64,000 bases of DNA from Rotaria sp. Silwood1 (lineage: Eukaryota > Rotifera > Eurotatoria > Philodinida > Philodinidae): positions 210,730-274,729 of the forward strand of contig CAJNOP010000222.1 in the NCBI GenBank assembly GCA_905250075.1. The letters run 5' to 3'. Below, piece by piece: positions 21,955 through 40,306 of this stretch (position 1 is its first letter; the number at the start of each line of letters is the position of its first letter). The notes under the pieces are model-generated. The model ran no database searches. It saw nothing but the letters and a program-made list of their open reading frames with translations, and was not told the origin of the DNA. A program made the position numbers and the translations under genes.

Positions 21955-24900
21955 TTTTATTATAGAACGAACAATAATAAATTTTTTTGTGATCTATTTT
22001 TTTTTTATTTTTGTTTCTTATTTTTATTCAAGATAAAATAACATAAAGTGTCGTCGAAAATTCAAAATATGAGAAAACAAAACATTTTTATCATGATTGA
22101 ATTGAATTCATTGAGTTACATATGAAAATATTGTTAATAATATTTTCAAACAATAATTTTGTAATAGTCTCAATATTTATCAAAAATATTTCTTTTAATT
22201 TTATTTCTCATATAGTTAGAAAAACAAAACTATGTAACATATTATTGAGAAAATATATATTGAATAGTATACTCAATACTAATGTTCGTCAAATTTTGAC
22301 TGTAGAAAATGCACAGGCCCAAAGTATGATGTAGAGAACTGTAGTTTAACATTTTTTGTAAACCTGATCGGATTCAGATTCGAGGTTTTGCCAATAATAT
22401 TTAGTATCCTCGTTGTATATGAACACGTTTTTTAGCTATTTATTAGTTACTCTTTGAAAACAAATGAACGTATAGCTATTTCTTGTTGTATACTTTTTCA
22501 TTATTCAATACTTAAAAATAAAGTTTTCGCTTAGTTGAAAAGAGTTATAATGTTAATCAAAAAGAAATTTGAACAATTAATTGATAAATAAAATGTAAGA
22601 ATATGTTCTATGTACTCAATATGAAGATTTATTTTTTGTATCTTTCAAAAAAATGAATCAGTTATTTTCAAATCAAGTTAGGCGAGAAATAAAAATTACT
22701 TGTATTGAATATGCAACATTTGACTATTGTTCATTCAAAACAATTAATAATTTCAATTTTAAAAGTCCTACACAATAGATTCTTACTGTTGATCAATACT
22801 TAACTATAAGAAGCTACGGATCCACGTTTTTTTTTAGTGAACCAGATCTCGAAGGATTTACAGTTTTCTAATAAGGGAATTTAAGAATTAAAATTAGTTT
22901 TGAATGTGATATTTGTTTCTTTTGGACATCAAATTCTGATGGTGAACATCATGTGTATGAATTTTTTGGTTCTCCTATTGAAAAAACATCGACGATTTTC
23001 TTAATAATATTTTTCAAAAATCATGCATAGGTTTTTTTTTCCTATCTATATGATGAGTAAAGTGAAAGAAAATATTTAGATAAATATTAAGATTACCAAA
23101 ACTTGATGCTTTCAATATATGTTAAATTTTTATAGAATTTTCTGTTTTTTAGATCTAAGTTTTGCTACAAAATCAAGTTGATTCATTTAAGTAAATATTA
23201 AGACTTTGATCATGAATGAGAGTGTATTAATAGAAAGTACCAAAAGAAAAGATGTTTATAGATTAATCATCTTGTCTTCGATATGTCAACTGGTACTATA
23301 AATTATGTCATTGATAATAAGAGTGAAGATGCGACATTTACTATTATATTGATAGTAAATGGTTAAATATATTTCCTAGCAAAACTACATAAATGCTGTG
23401 CTTCGCACCGCATTAATAATTATAAGTACTAGAGTTTAAAAAATATTGAGTTAACTTGACCTACACTAATAATATATTTCTATGACAATTAAATGGAATA
23501 TCTATTCAGTTTTTTTTTCTCTATTACTTCTTCAGATTCTTATTATTTAGTTCTATTTTTATACATTAAGTATATGCCCTATTATTCAAAACAACATGAA
23601 GAGTCTCAATGATAAACATGTGTAATTAGCAAAGAAAACTATAAATATCTTAATAATACTTGTATGACGGTAGCAAAAAAAAAAATTTCTATCTTCATCT
23701 TACTATGTTGATGATTTCATCTCTTTGTTGATATAAGAAATAATGAAATAGAAACAATTCTATATAGAGAAATCAATTGATTTCATAATCTTTTAAGTCA
23801 ACAAAGAATTAAGTAATGTAAAAAACAAAAATGTCAGAATAGTAAGAAAAAAACGACAAGTTTTTGTTACATTCACACAAGAATTCATAAGATATATTTA
23901 TAATTTTCTTAGCTTAATTGCACATGTTTATTGTTAAAACCCTCTATGGAGTCTAAGTAACATGGTGTGCTTCTGACCTATATAGAACTCATAAGAATCT
24001 GAAGATATCATTGAAAAAAATATAGAATATTCTGTTTATATTGTACATCGATAGTTGTCCATTAGATATCTTCGAAGATAATATTAATTCTTCCAGATGT
24101 CTTTGAATTAATTATGATATATTTATAGATCGTAAGAATCAACAAAAAAATCATTTTTTATCATTAGTAAATAAAATTTCTTTTTTGAAAGTAAAGTATA
24201 TCAATAATTTTGCTTCTTATTTAATTAGAATAAGATAAATGTATAATATTAAAAATTAATAATGACAATATTTATATTTCATGTTTGACTCAATCAACTT
24301 TCATTGTAGATATTACTACGTATGAGAGAATCTTTTCAGCTGCTATTCTTCCGATTTTAATGACGTCATAAGTCTATTGACAGTACACAGTGTACTAATA
24401 AAAGCTGCAAGAAGATTTTGATTTCTATTCATATTTGACTAAGCAATCGATTTTTTAATGTATCTCTTTTCTAAAAATTTCTTTGAAAATATGACTCTCT
24501 CAAAGAAGTTTCGAGAAAATCGACACATTAAAAATTCAATAATTTAATCAAATATCAATAAAGTCTGAAAATGTTATTAGCAAACTATGTATTATCTATA
24601 GAATCATTAAAATTGGCAAGACGCAGCTGAAGAGATTCTCATTTGCATTGTAAAAACTTTCTCTAACATGTTTTATATTTGTCTAATGAAAAAGGAGAAC
24701 ATTCAAGGTTTTTATGAAATAAACAACTCTCTAGAAATTTGTACATAGACAAAAAACAAAATATTATTTGAATATTTTCACAAATTTAAAGGTAAGATTA
24801 AATATTATCATATAATTTTTTTTTTCTTAAGAAATTAAAACTAAAATTTTTTGATATTAATCAATAATTTTTATAATGAAATACAAATAATAATATTATT

Positions 24901-25591
24901 TCTTGTTCAATCATTAGGATAAAAACTAGTAATAGATAGTAAACATTATTTCAAAAGAATTTTCTAAGTAGAATTTTAATCCTAAATAAAATTAAAAACA
25001 AAAAAAAAAAAAAATTTTTTGATTTGATATATTCATTAGATTTCTCTTTGTTTTTGTTTTTGTTTTTTTTCTTTTCTATACATTAATATTAATTACAAAT
25101 AAGAAACAAACATTCTCAACAATTATCATGATTCATGATTGTATGATCATCGTATTTGATTGGCTCGAATTACTCCTTTTCTCTTCGTCGTTAACCTCTA
25201 TTTCGTTGTTATTTTAACTGTCAAATCATAAAACAGAAAAGAAATGCATTAATATGTCATATATTATACAAACGAATAGCAATTTGATCACAAGAGAAAA
25301 TAGTTAAGTCATCAACTAACGAAACTATACTGTTACGACAGTTTTTTTTTTTATGTTTATTTATTATTAGTCATCGAAAGTGTAAACTCCTACGGTGTGA
25401 AGTTGATTTTCAACAATAATAAGTTTTTTTTTTCTTCTTTCAAGATTATTTCTTATAACTGTTTTCGTTTGTTTTTTTTATTCAAACGATGCAGATATAT
25501 ATTAAAAAACCTTCTATATACAACAAATCAATAACCATATAATTCTCTTTATATCTTTGTTTTCTTTTTACATACAAGTATTCTTAAAAAA
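21955..25591. other. 3.6-kb AT-rich intergenic region with one palindromic element
   Basis: An aataaa at about 22519 could serve the ART-TPR gene. The rest is AT-rich with no coding pattern apart from a 70-codon frame at 22122-22334, which I regard as chance. The palindrome at 24329-24642 is listed separately. The last 300 bp, rich in T-tracts, presumably contains the first SRPK promoter and 5' UTR. Confidence 0.5.
24329..24642. mobile_element. Short palindromic element
   Basis: The ends gagaatcttttcagctgc (24331) and gcagctgaagagattctc (about 24625) are inverted copies. Pairing continues inward (tcgattttttaatgt near 24449 against acacattaaaaa near 24522) with more mismatches. There is no ORF. 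It resembles the palindromic elements in the PAN3 and SRPK introns in structure, but I see no shared sequence. Confidence 0.55.
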
Positions 25592-31191
<5,600 letters not shown>

Positions 31192-32181
31192 TTATGATAT
31201 AATAGGATGGCTGTGTATATGCATACATATTTTATGTATCACTTTTGAATCTTTTCGAAATAGAGACAGAAATACCTATATAACAAATGCAAAAAACAAG
31301 CGTCTGACTGTGATACACATAAGTATAGTCTAGCAGCCATATTTTTCTTTTTTTTCGTTTGCATGTATGTTTATAAAACAGTGTTTGCAAAAAAAAAAGC
31401 ATTCCCAAACTTTAGAAGAGCATCAAACAAAATGAGATCAATGTACATTTTCTTTTCTTATAAAACAAAGAAGCTTCAATAGGTATTTTTGTTTCTCACA
31501 TACATATCCCTTTCAATTTTTTGTTTGTTTGTTTGTCTCTTGTGTTTTCTTTTTTTCTTTCTCTTGCGATAATAAGTTTTCTTTACTTTTTGCCCTTCTA
31601 ATATCTATTGTTCACTCTATATAAAACATTTTTCTTTTTTTTTTTTGTATGCACTTAATGCGTTTGTTAAGAAAAAAAAATCGCGACGATTGATTCGTAT
31701 GACACATACACGTTAGTCAGTTTTTGAGCACGAGATGTTTCTCTGTGCTTTTCTTTTTTCGTTTTTCTTTTTCGTGGCTCGCCTTCTCAAGATCTCATCA
31801 TCCTCAAATAAAGAAAAAACACATTTGTTCAAAATTCTACAAATAAAAAGATTTTATCATGATTAGTATCAAACGAATACCTTCGATAAAAATAAAATTA
31901 GATGACTTTAAGCAATCGATTATGTAAATGAAAAGTTTTCTATTCAAAACATCAGGCTCCACATAACGAGTAAAAGGCTTTTGTAAGGTGCCCGCAATGC
32001 GAATTTCAAGTAAAAAATTTTTTTTGCCGTTTTTTTACATCATTTGATAGAGCGAGAGCTGCTGATCACGAAAATCTACTTTTTTAGCCTTAGCAAATGC
32101 TTCCTTCCGGTCGAAAAATACGAAATACTCAAAAGATGTCGTTTTTCGAGAAAAAACACATCTTCTTAAAAATATGCAATA
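31192..32181. other. 3' flank of SRPK up to the assembly gap
   Basis: This holds the probable SRPK 3' UTR (T/C-rich tracts; candidate aataaa near 31807) and then unassigned sequence. I see no coding pattern. Composition shifts toward higher GC in the last 200 bp before the gap. Confidence 0.45.
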
Positions 32182-32281
32182 NNNNNNNNNNNNNNNNNNN
32201 NNNNNNNNNNNNNNNNNNNNNNNNNNNNNNNNNNNNNNNNNNNNNNNNNNNNNNNNNNNNNNNNNNNNNNNNNNNNNNNNN
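32182..32281. other. Assembly gap of 100 N
   Basis: Exactly 100 N, the usual placeholder for a scaffold gap of unknown size. Sequence left and right of it differs in composition and gene content, so adjacency across the gap should not be assumed. Confidence 0.99.
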
Positions 32282-35200
32282 AAAGTTTTACAAAAAAAAG
32301 AAATTTCTTATACAAAAAACTGTTTAACGTAGAATACATAAAAAAAGCTATTGGCAGCCTACACAAAGATTTTATTTTTCTACTATCATTCATCTGTTGC
32401 TGGGATTTTCAAATATCTATCATCGAAAATTTTCAGAAACTATTTATCTTTCATTTGGATTAGTGAAGCAAAAGTTTTTTTTCATTTATGAGCGCAGCTG
32501 TATAAGCAGTCGTCCGCAATATTGTCATGATGATAAATGACCGTTACACTACATCTCTTGCAGGCCGTCTTCTTTACCAATGGTTAGCCTCTGACGTCCA
32601 AATTTCTCCGTATTTATTTCTATTCTTATGCGATCATCTGCTTTGTTGCAAAAAGCTGAACAATTATCTAAGTGCAGACAAAGATTAGAATTGAAGATGA
32701 TTATTGGTTAAAAAACATAATTGTCATAAATATAGACGATGCTACTTATCATTATATAATAGTAAATGTTGATAGAATAGTTAGAAAAATAAATTTAGCA
32801 CGCTAATAATATTCTATCAGTGCATTGTATGATGTTTGTTTGGACGTGTCGAACAATATTGTGCTTAAAAATTCATAAAACTGGATTTCATAATATTTTA
32901 ATCGATAAATACTGTTTATTTTTTTCGATTTTTGTCGTAACATTTTGTCAAGCGAAACAATACTCCTTGAATAAGTGTCGTTTTTGCGATATTTAGTTTT
33001 CAATCAATAGTAGCATCAACCGAAACAATGTATGACTAACAAAACGCATGATTAGTATTAATCACATTGGTTAGCATTGCATGAAGATTTTATTATTACT
33101 GATGTCGCGATCGATCATCAATCTTATTACTAGAGTTTCTACGAAACAACGAGCACAAAAGCGATCAGTTCATGGAAGGACTGAATTTTTGACTACTGAA
33201 GACTACGTCAGTTAGTCGAGTATATTTCCAAGTTATATGTACAAGATCACAACAATTATGCCATACAGCAAAAGTTCAACTGTTCATAATAATAAGTGTA
33301 CTATTTGGTATAAAAGCATAGTACGATTATAATAGCGTCGCTTTTTGCCGTTATCGTGGCATAATGAACGCAATACAATATTGCGATTATAGCGTCGCTT
33401 TTTGCTTTTCGCCGTAATCGCGTCACAATGATCGCTATATAATATTGCGATAAATAGCGTCATCATTCTGCTCAATAACGCCGTTTTTTGCCATTTTGAC
33501 GATATAGCGGCGTTATTGAATAAAAGAAGACGACATGGGCTGGCAGTGTGCCTCTTCATTTTCAATCACTCGATCGACTAACAGCTTGGCAGTTCTCGTG
33601 GAACTTATTATCCTTCAGGTTACGTGATATGATTAAAAAAAAGAAATATTCAAGAACGAATGTTCGGTCAAATCGCATATATCCCAATACGTTTTTAGAT
33701 GCTACAGAATTCAGAGGGCAACTTCTATCATAAGCCATAAAAGAATGTGATAAAATGTATGCAATACGCATTTGCTTTTTATCTTTCACTTTTGAATTGA
33801 TGTGTCTGTTTAATTACTTTGGTTTAAGAAACGAATAGTTATATGGCATGTCATGGTGTATGAATTAACTAAAAAGTGCAAAATAATATGTCGACGGCCA
33901 AATGAATTAATCAAAAACTTTTTAGTTTGTAGTACGTTTTCGTTTGTGATAAGTTATAGTCATATATAGCCAAAACTGCTATATTGTCTAGCATCTGGAA
34001 AACCCAATATCCCAAGAGAGAAAAATCATGAAGCCAAATCTTTCTACGGTTATAATTGTCTAGTGATACTCTTGATATTTCTAAAATATGAGCTTGAAAG
34101 TTGTGAGTAACTTCGAACGGTTCTCTTGTTAAAGATTTTTCCCAAGATGCCAAAAATGAACGAATGAATACTGTTTATGTCAGTAAAGATTTACAAACAG
34201 AGTCTTAATCATGTAAGCCGGTGTCTGTGAGTGCCTCGAACTCTCAACGCTAGTCACATAGTTATTTCAGGTAATTTCAAGAGATCCATTGGTTGTGTAG
34301 ATAATGTTTCCAGACGATGGAATAAGCCAAATGCATACATCAATCAAAATGTTTGCCGTACTATTTAACAAATGTTGGTTTTACGATGAAAACCTTGTGA
34401 TCAAAGGTAAATAGGGTACGGTACAAAAAAATTGCACAATATGTTGACTCTATTTTTCTTCGATGGTGTAGTTCAAAAGAAATTTTTTTTAATCAAATGA
34501 CAGAGCTTTTCTCTTGTTTCGGATTGTATATAATGTATATTTATGACATGTTCATAAATGAAACGACGTATCAGAAAAGAGAATCCATATTTTTCGTGAG
34601 ATTCAGAAACGCTGCACAAAATGTTGATTCCTCTATCTTTGCGATAACGCTCCAATAAACACGTTTCGAAAACAACATTTTTTTAATCAATTATGGGAAG
34701 TTTTCTCCTCTTTCGAACAGTGTATGATTCAAATGTGTCATGCATTCGTACATTGAAATGAGAATCGAAAAAAAAGAAACACTCACGCAACACATTTGTA
34801 ATATTTATATGAGCTCGACAAAAACATCTTGATAGGCAGCAATTAATTTGATTTTTGTAGACTCATTAAAAAGATTTTCTTAAATGGCGGCTACTTAAAC
34901 TTTTATGAAATCGATAAAAATCCCTGTACAACGACAGTAGTTGATAATTAACTGTTCTCTAAAAATTATGAATTTATTTTGCGAATGTTTTTCTTTTTTC
35001 CTTGCCTCGCTTCATTTATCAAGGTGTGATAAACATGAATAATATACTGTTGGACAGAGAAGAAGTTCTATCGTTTAATTAAAAAGCTTTTTCAACACTC
35101 TTTTATCGAATAGAAATAAGCATTGATATTTTTTGCAATTATTTTTGTATTTTCCGTGCTAAATTCGTGATTAAAAGCGTGTAATAGAGCGGCTAGCTCA

Positions 35201-35566
35201 CCACTGCTGATTCAAAGAATGAATGTAAACATGCAACACGAATGAATGTAGAACAAACAGGGCATAAAATTGATAAGAAAAAGATAACTCACGTATGTAC
35301 ACATATGTATATTTGTGGCAGATGTCCCTCAAGGTGACTATGAAGAATCGTAAGAGATAGAATTCGTCAAAATGCATTTTATTTTTCATAACAGCTATAC
35401 CATTTCGTTGAAGGCTACGATTTGATTCGCTTCTTTTTTCTTCTTCATGTGTGTATAATCAGGCGTAACTGGGCGTTAAACAGAGAACGCATCACGAGGA
35501 AAAAAGCAAAGAAAAATTTCAATTACAGTTGCAAAAACGTATACTGCTTAGTTGTTATTCATAACC
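32282..35566. other. 3.3-kb region without recognisable genes
   Basis: No splice-consistent coding pattern was found. The only structure I see is a roughly 60-bp imperfect triplicate at 33325-33505, listed separately. Short open frames on both strands at 33.3-35.4 kb do not resemble protein families I know. Confidence 0.45.
33325..33505. repeat. Imperfect tandem repeat, about 60-bp unit, three copies
   Basis: Three successive units start with a gattata/gataaa-agcgtc word: 'gattataatagcgtcgcttt' (33325), 'gattatagcgtcgctttttg' (about 33384) and a weaker third from about 33449. Units end in 'atacaatattgc' or 'tataatattgc'. They are richer in CpG than their surroundings. Function unknown. Confidence 0.6.
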
Positions 35567-38500
35567 ATGAGCACCCCTTGGCAGCCATTAGCTTTAGTAA
35601 TAGCTGTGGGAGTTAGCAGTAGTCTAGTGATAATCGGCCTGTCACTTAGTTTAGGCTTAGGTATTGGGCTAAATAATAGCAACCAAAATTTAACAGTCGT
35701 TACGACAACAAGCTCAACAATAGTAACTACTTCAAATACCACAGACACCACTAGTAATAACTCGACAACATCCACAACAACGACAACGACAACGACAACG
35801 ACAGGTTAGTTGTGTGATCACTATAATTTTCTGTGTGTGAGACTGTATATCAAGTTCTATTTTAATCAGATTCATTCAAGAACACGTTACAATTGATCAT
35901 ATTCAACCGTGTGTATAGGATTCCAAGAAAGAATAAAAAAATACAGCAGTTTTGTTTTTCTTGTTCCATAATTTTTCAGTGCAAGGCTCGGTCATTTGAT
36001 ATCAATCCTCTTTATTTTTATCATTTCTTAAGGCTTCCCGTCCTCAAAAATTGATCTCAGCCGAGACATATCCAAATTCGATGAAATTTTCAAGATATGT
36101 TGGGGCTGGTGAGCCATAACTATAATAAAATTTTCAGCTCTATAGCACGATGTTTAACGGAGATATTCACCAGACAAGCGTTAAAAATAGCTCGATAGTA
36201 TCTCCAAGTTTTCTCTATAGGCCTTCATTCTAATCAATTAATTTTTTTTTGTTTGAAAGAGTATGTCAGAATGCAGCCTCTCTCGTGGCCCTTTTTTTTA
36301 AAGTTCTTACTTTTTAAGGGAAGAAAAGGAATAACAAGTTCAATGACTCAAAAATTCCTAAAAAATGGCGCCGTTTCTATGAGGGTGCTCTCTTATATTA
36401 TACAAAAAAGGGTCACAAGGAAGACTAGCTCTAGACACAAGCTTTCAAACAAAAAATATTTGAGTTTATCTCTTGCTAGGATAGAGTTCTGCTGGAGATA
36501 CGTCGTTGAACTCACGTTCTGAGAAAAACGAAAAATGATTTTCGGTTTTTTGTAAAAAAGGGCTCGTTTATCAAATAGGGTTGAGGAAAATCTTCCGAAA
36601 TTTTTGGAAAAAAAACAGATGTCGAATAAATATTTTTGGCGTGTATGAAAGAGCAGATGACGGGCTATTTTCCTATGAATTTATCTCAACTTTGATGATT
36701 CTGGCGAAATATGACTTTTTTGATGGGTGGTGGGGCTCAATGAAACTATTTTATATAGCACAGGAAATTCTCAATAAGGTACAATTATTCATAAATTATT
36801 AGAAACTTTTACTGTCTTCTTGTTTATATCACTTTCTTTGCCTTGATATAAAGTACGCAGACAATCAATTTCAATTTTCTATCGATACTGAAAATAGTCT
36901 GTCGTTGACTTTATTCCTTCTACTTTGCTTGAATTAATTTATTAGTCTGAGAGAAGAATGGTACTTGTGACGATAAAGTTTTGTTTCAAACATAAAATGA
37001 TCTGACCTTCTGTATTCTGTTAGTTATTTCTTCAAGCGTCAAGTGTACAGCGATAGAAATAACCTCGTATGTGTATGTGCACTTCGAAATATACGACTTT
37101 TAGATGAGTTAAAACAACTACAAGCAAAGTCTACACCTATCAATTCTTGTCTCAAACTGTTATAACTACAAATAATAATTTATTCTTATGTTATATTATT
37201 TAGAACAATAAAAACAGTTGTTGTCATTTATAGCAATAACACAAAAATTATTTGTGTTGAATAATAGACAAATAAGAGATAACATTTTAGTAGTTGAAAA
37301 ACTCAGGTTTCAATATGAAGAAAGTCTTGAAAGCACTAGTGATGACTATTCGTTCTTTTATGATCATTGTCTAAATTACTCGGTGTGAGACCCAGTAGAT
37401 TAGTCTCAAATCTAGAGTGCTAAATAAAACTTCTTGAGCTCCTGAACTAATATAATTTGATAGTATTTTGAGTCAAGTTTAGAATTTTTTATTAGAATAA
37501 ATCCAACTACATGATTCACTCTTTTCGGTGCATGCGTAGTTTTACCGTCTATGATATGTTATAATTAGAAAGAAATCGAACTGTAACAACTTCATGTCAT
37601 TTTTGATCTTATGAAAGTGATTGAACACTTTAAGTTCGTAGAAATAAATCTAGTTCACTACTTTCAATTCTGAGAAGTTGATTTACTGCTCAATCTCATA
37701 TTATCATAGTTACGTCGACAGCAGAGTTAGTTTGGATAACGTGTAGTACGATACTTCATCAGATTGATAACAATAATACTGGTAGCTAAAAAGACTATTG
37801 CAATGTTATCTAATAAATGTCAAGCAAAGAGAATTAGTCAAAAAGATTAGAAGAACTGTAAAACAGTTATTTCTAGCTGGAACTGTTATAGTTTTGGAAA
37901 GCAGTGATAGTTTCACTAGAACGAGACATGATTCATCAAAAGAGGAAGCAATAAAATATATAACGAAAATAAACTATCAAATGAGTAAAAAAAGTAGTTT
38001 ATTGAGAGCTTTAAGATCGTGCCATCGTAAAAGCCTATTTCAAAAAAATGTCATGAAGCATATGTTCCTTGAATAAAAGACTAATGCAAAGTTGAAAACA
38101 GACTAGGTGTACTGTCAAGTTTCCATGCGGAGCATAAATTGTGAACAATCTTTATAATACTACAGATACTAGTCGTTCTATTTTACGGTGTGATAAATGA
38201 AAGTTGTCAGAAAAGTAATTGATTTTGAATATCAACTTTCTAAAGAATCAGGAGCAGTAAGGATAGTGGACTTTCTTTAATAAAAAGGATATTAAGTGTC
38301 TTATCGAGCGTTTCACTTGTTTTGCTAGGATGACGCAAAAATGTGTCTTAATTCATCAGCCATCAAAGTCTGACCAGTATCATATTTTTCTGTTGGTTGA
38401 GATTCATTTCTTCATCTTTCACAAACTTTCTTTAATTCTTGGATCATTTCTGGCGGATAAGTCTGTAGAAAATGTATTTTAGAAAGTAAATCTCTCATAT

Positions 38501-39748
38501 GGATATTTATACATTTATTCGCAAAACTCATTATAACTAGAGTCAAGATGAAAGCTTGATTGTAATCCTACTCTATATTTTTTATTTAAGTTTCACGAGA
38601 AGTGAATACTTCATCAATGAATCGTTGTTTACACTAGTCAAATACACCAATCGAATACACTTTTTTCGCCTTTTGCACTCATTTAATATTGCTCTGCTTC
38701 AGTGGTGCCCTGTGTGAATACGTTTGGACTATCGATAACTTTTCCAACGAGTATCTTCCCAATCTCTATCACATCAGGTGATTTTAACGGTGATACACGA
38801 TTAGATTTGGCTGTAGCCAATTCTGGTAGTAACAATGTCGGCGTGTTTCTTGGTAATGGTGATGGTACCTTCAAAAGTCAGGTTACTTATACAACTGGGA
38901 CAACAATAATCGATATAATAGCAGACGATTTCAATAGTGATAATATACTGGATCTCGTTACAGTAAACGACGCTAATAACGTCGTCAGTGTGCTACTTGG
39001 TAATAGTAATGGGACATTTCAGACGGCAAAAACATATAGTACAGGTGTCGATCCGTCTTCTGTGACATCAGGTGATTTTAATAATGATAATAAACTCGAT
39101 CTAGCTGTCACCAATAATGGTAGTAGTACCGTCAGTATTCTGATAGGCAACGGTAACGGCACATTTCAAAGTCAAGTAACGTATCCGACAGGTAAAAGCC
39201 CGATCGTCGTGATATCTGATGATTTCAACAATGATTTGAAACTTGATCTTGCTGTTGCGAATTCGGGCAATAACAATGTTGGTGTGCTACTTGGTAATGG
39301 TAATAGAACTTTTCAGACTCAGACAACATATTCAACAGACATAGCACCGTTCTCTATCGTATCAAGCGATTTTAACAATGATGGAAAACTAGATCTATGC
39401 ATAGTTAACAATAATAATAATACTGCAAGTGTCCTACTTGGTAATGGTAACGGCAGCTTTCAAAGTCAAATAAGATATTCGACAGAAAAAGGCCCGGCGG
39501 ATATCGAAGCAGGTGACCTCAACAATGATGCAAATGTCGATCTCGTTGTAGCTAACACCGAAAGTAACAGTATTAGTGTACTTCTTGGAAATGGCAATGG
39601 TACCTTTCAGACTCAGAAGACATATAAAACAGGCGACAGTCCACTATCTCTGGTATTGGGCTATTTCAATAGCGATGCAAAACTGGATCTTGCTGTGGTT
39701 AATTATAATGATAATAGTACTACCATTTTTCTGAACACATGCCCGTAA
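35567..39748 (+). CDS. Membrane-anchored FG-GAP/VCBS-repeat protein, two exons, 427 aa
   Basis: Exon 1 (35567-35804) encodes a short N-terminus, a hydrophobic segment at about residues 9-36 (LVIAVGVSSSLVIIGLSLSL) and a Thr/Ser/Asn-rich, mucin-like stalk. It ends in phase 1 at a gttagt donor. After a 2.9-kb intron, exon 2 (38703-39748) enters in phase 1 and encodes seven FG-GAP/VCBS-type repeats of about 45 residues. Each carries a D-F-N-x-D-x-x-x-D-L calcium-loop motif (SGDFNGDTRLDLAV, SGDFNNDNKLDLAV, SDDFNNDLKLDLAV and others) and a V-LLGNGNGTFQ motif. Such repeats fold as a beta-propeller, as in integrin alpha chains. The layout suggests a type II or signal-anchored surface protein with an extracellular propeller. 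The long intron could hide further exons. The repeats are related to bacterial VCBS proteins, and this family is expanded in bdelloids as I recall. An aataaa at 39935 is a candidate polyadenylation signal. Confidence 0.8.
35805..38702. other. Long intron of the FG-GAP gene
   Basis: This intron carries no recognisable transposon or coding exon. Open frames at 36253-36522, 36581-36802 and 37798-38076 are Lys/Arg/Phe-rich without family resemblance. It is far longer than the usual 50-80-bp introns in the window, so an unseen exon or an old insertion is possible. Confidence 0.4.
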
Positions 39749-40240
39749 CTGATTTTTTGACATCTATTTTTACAAGGTGTTAACCAAGAAGACGTTCTGC
39801 ATTTTACGTGTCATCAGAAACTATATAGCATATCACATTTATGCACACCATGCCAAGTTTGGCTTTATTCTATTGTAGCTGCTTTTATTTTAATTCCATA
39901 TGACTTTTCTGTCAGTCTATCTCGTCTCGTATATAATAAAAAGTAAGATTTTCCTGAAGAAATAATTAATATAAGCAAGATTTCAGATTTGATAGTATTT
40001 ACTTGTTGTGAAAAATATTCAATAGGAAGAAATGGAACAGAAGAAATCTCAACTTTGATCTATTCAAAGTCTTTTTTGCCGATTTCTAGTTCATATAAAA
40101 AGAAAGTAACAATATTTTTCCAGAAGGTAATGCTGTGGTCTCAAATACGTCAACAACAAATTTCATGCCAAAGTAAAGTGTGTCGAAAATGGAGTTTAGC
40201 AATACTAATTAGTGAAGATTATGCATCTTTTCAGTGTCGC

Positions 40241-40306
40241 AAGGATAGATGTGGATGTGGATAGGTGTGAGTCTGCTATTCTCTTATGTCTACACCCATA
40301 TCCTTT
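40241..40306. repeat. TGTGGG-like hairpin, copy 2 (degenerate)
   Basis: The G-rich arm aaggatagatgtggatgtgg (40241-40260) and the following ataggtgtga face the C-rich arm tctacacccatatcctt across a loop of about 20 nt. Pairing is imperfect. Confidence 0.55.
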
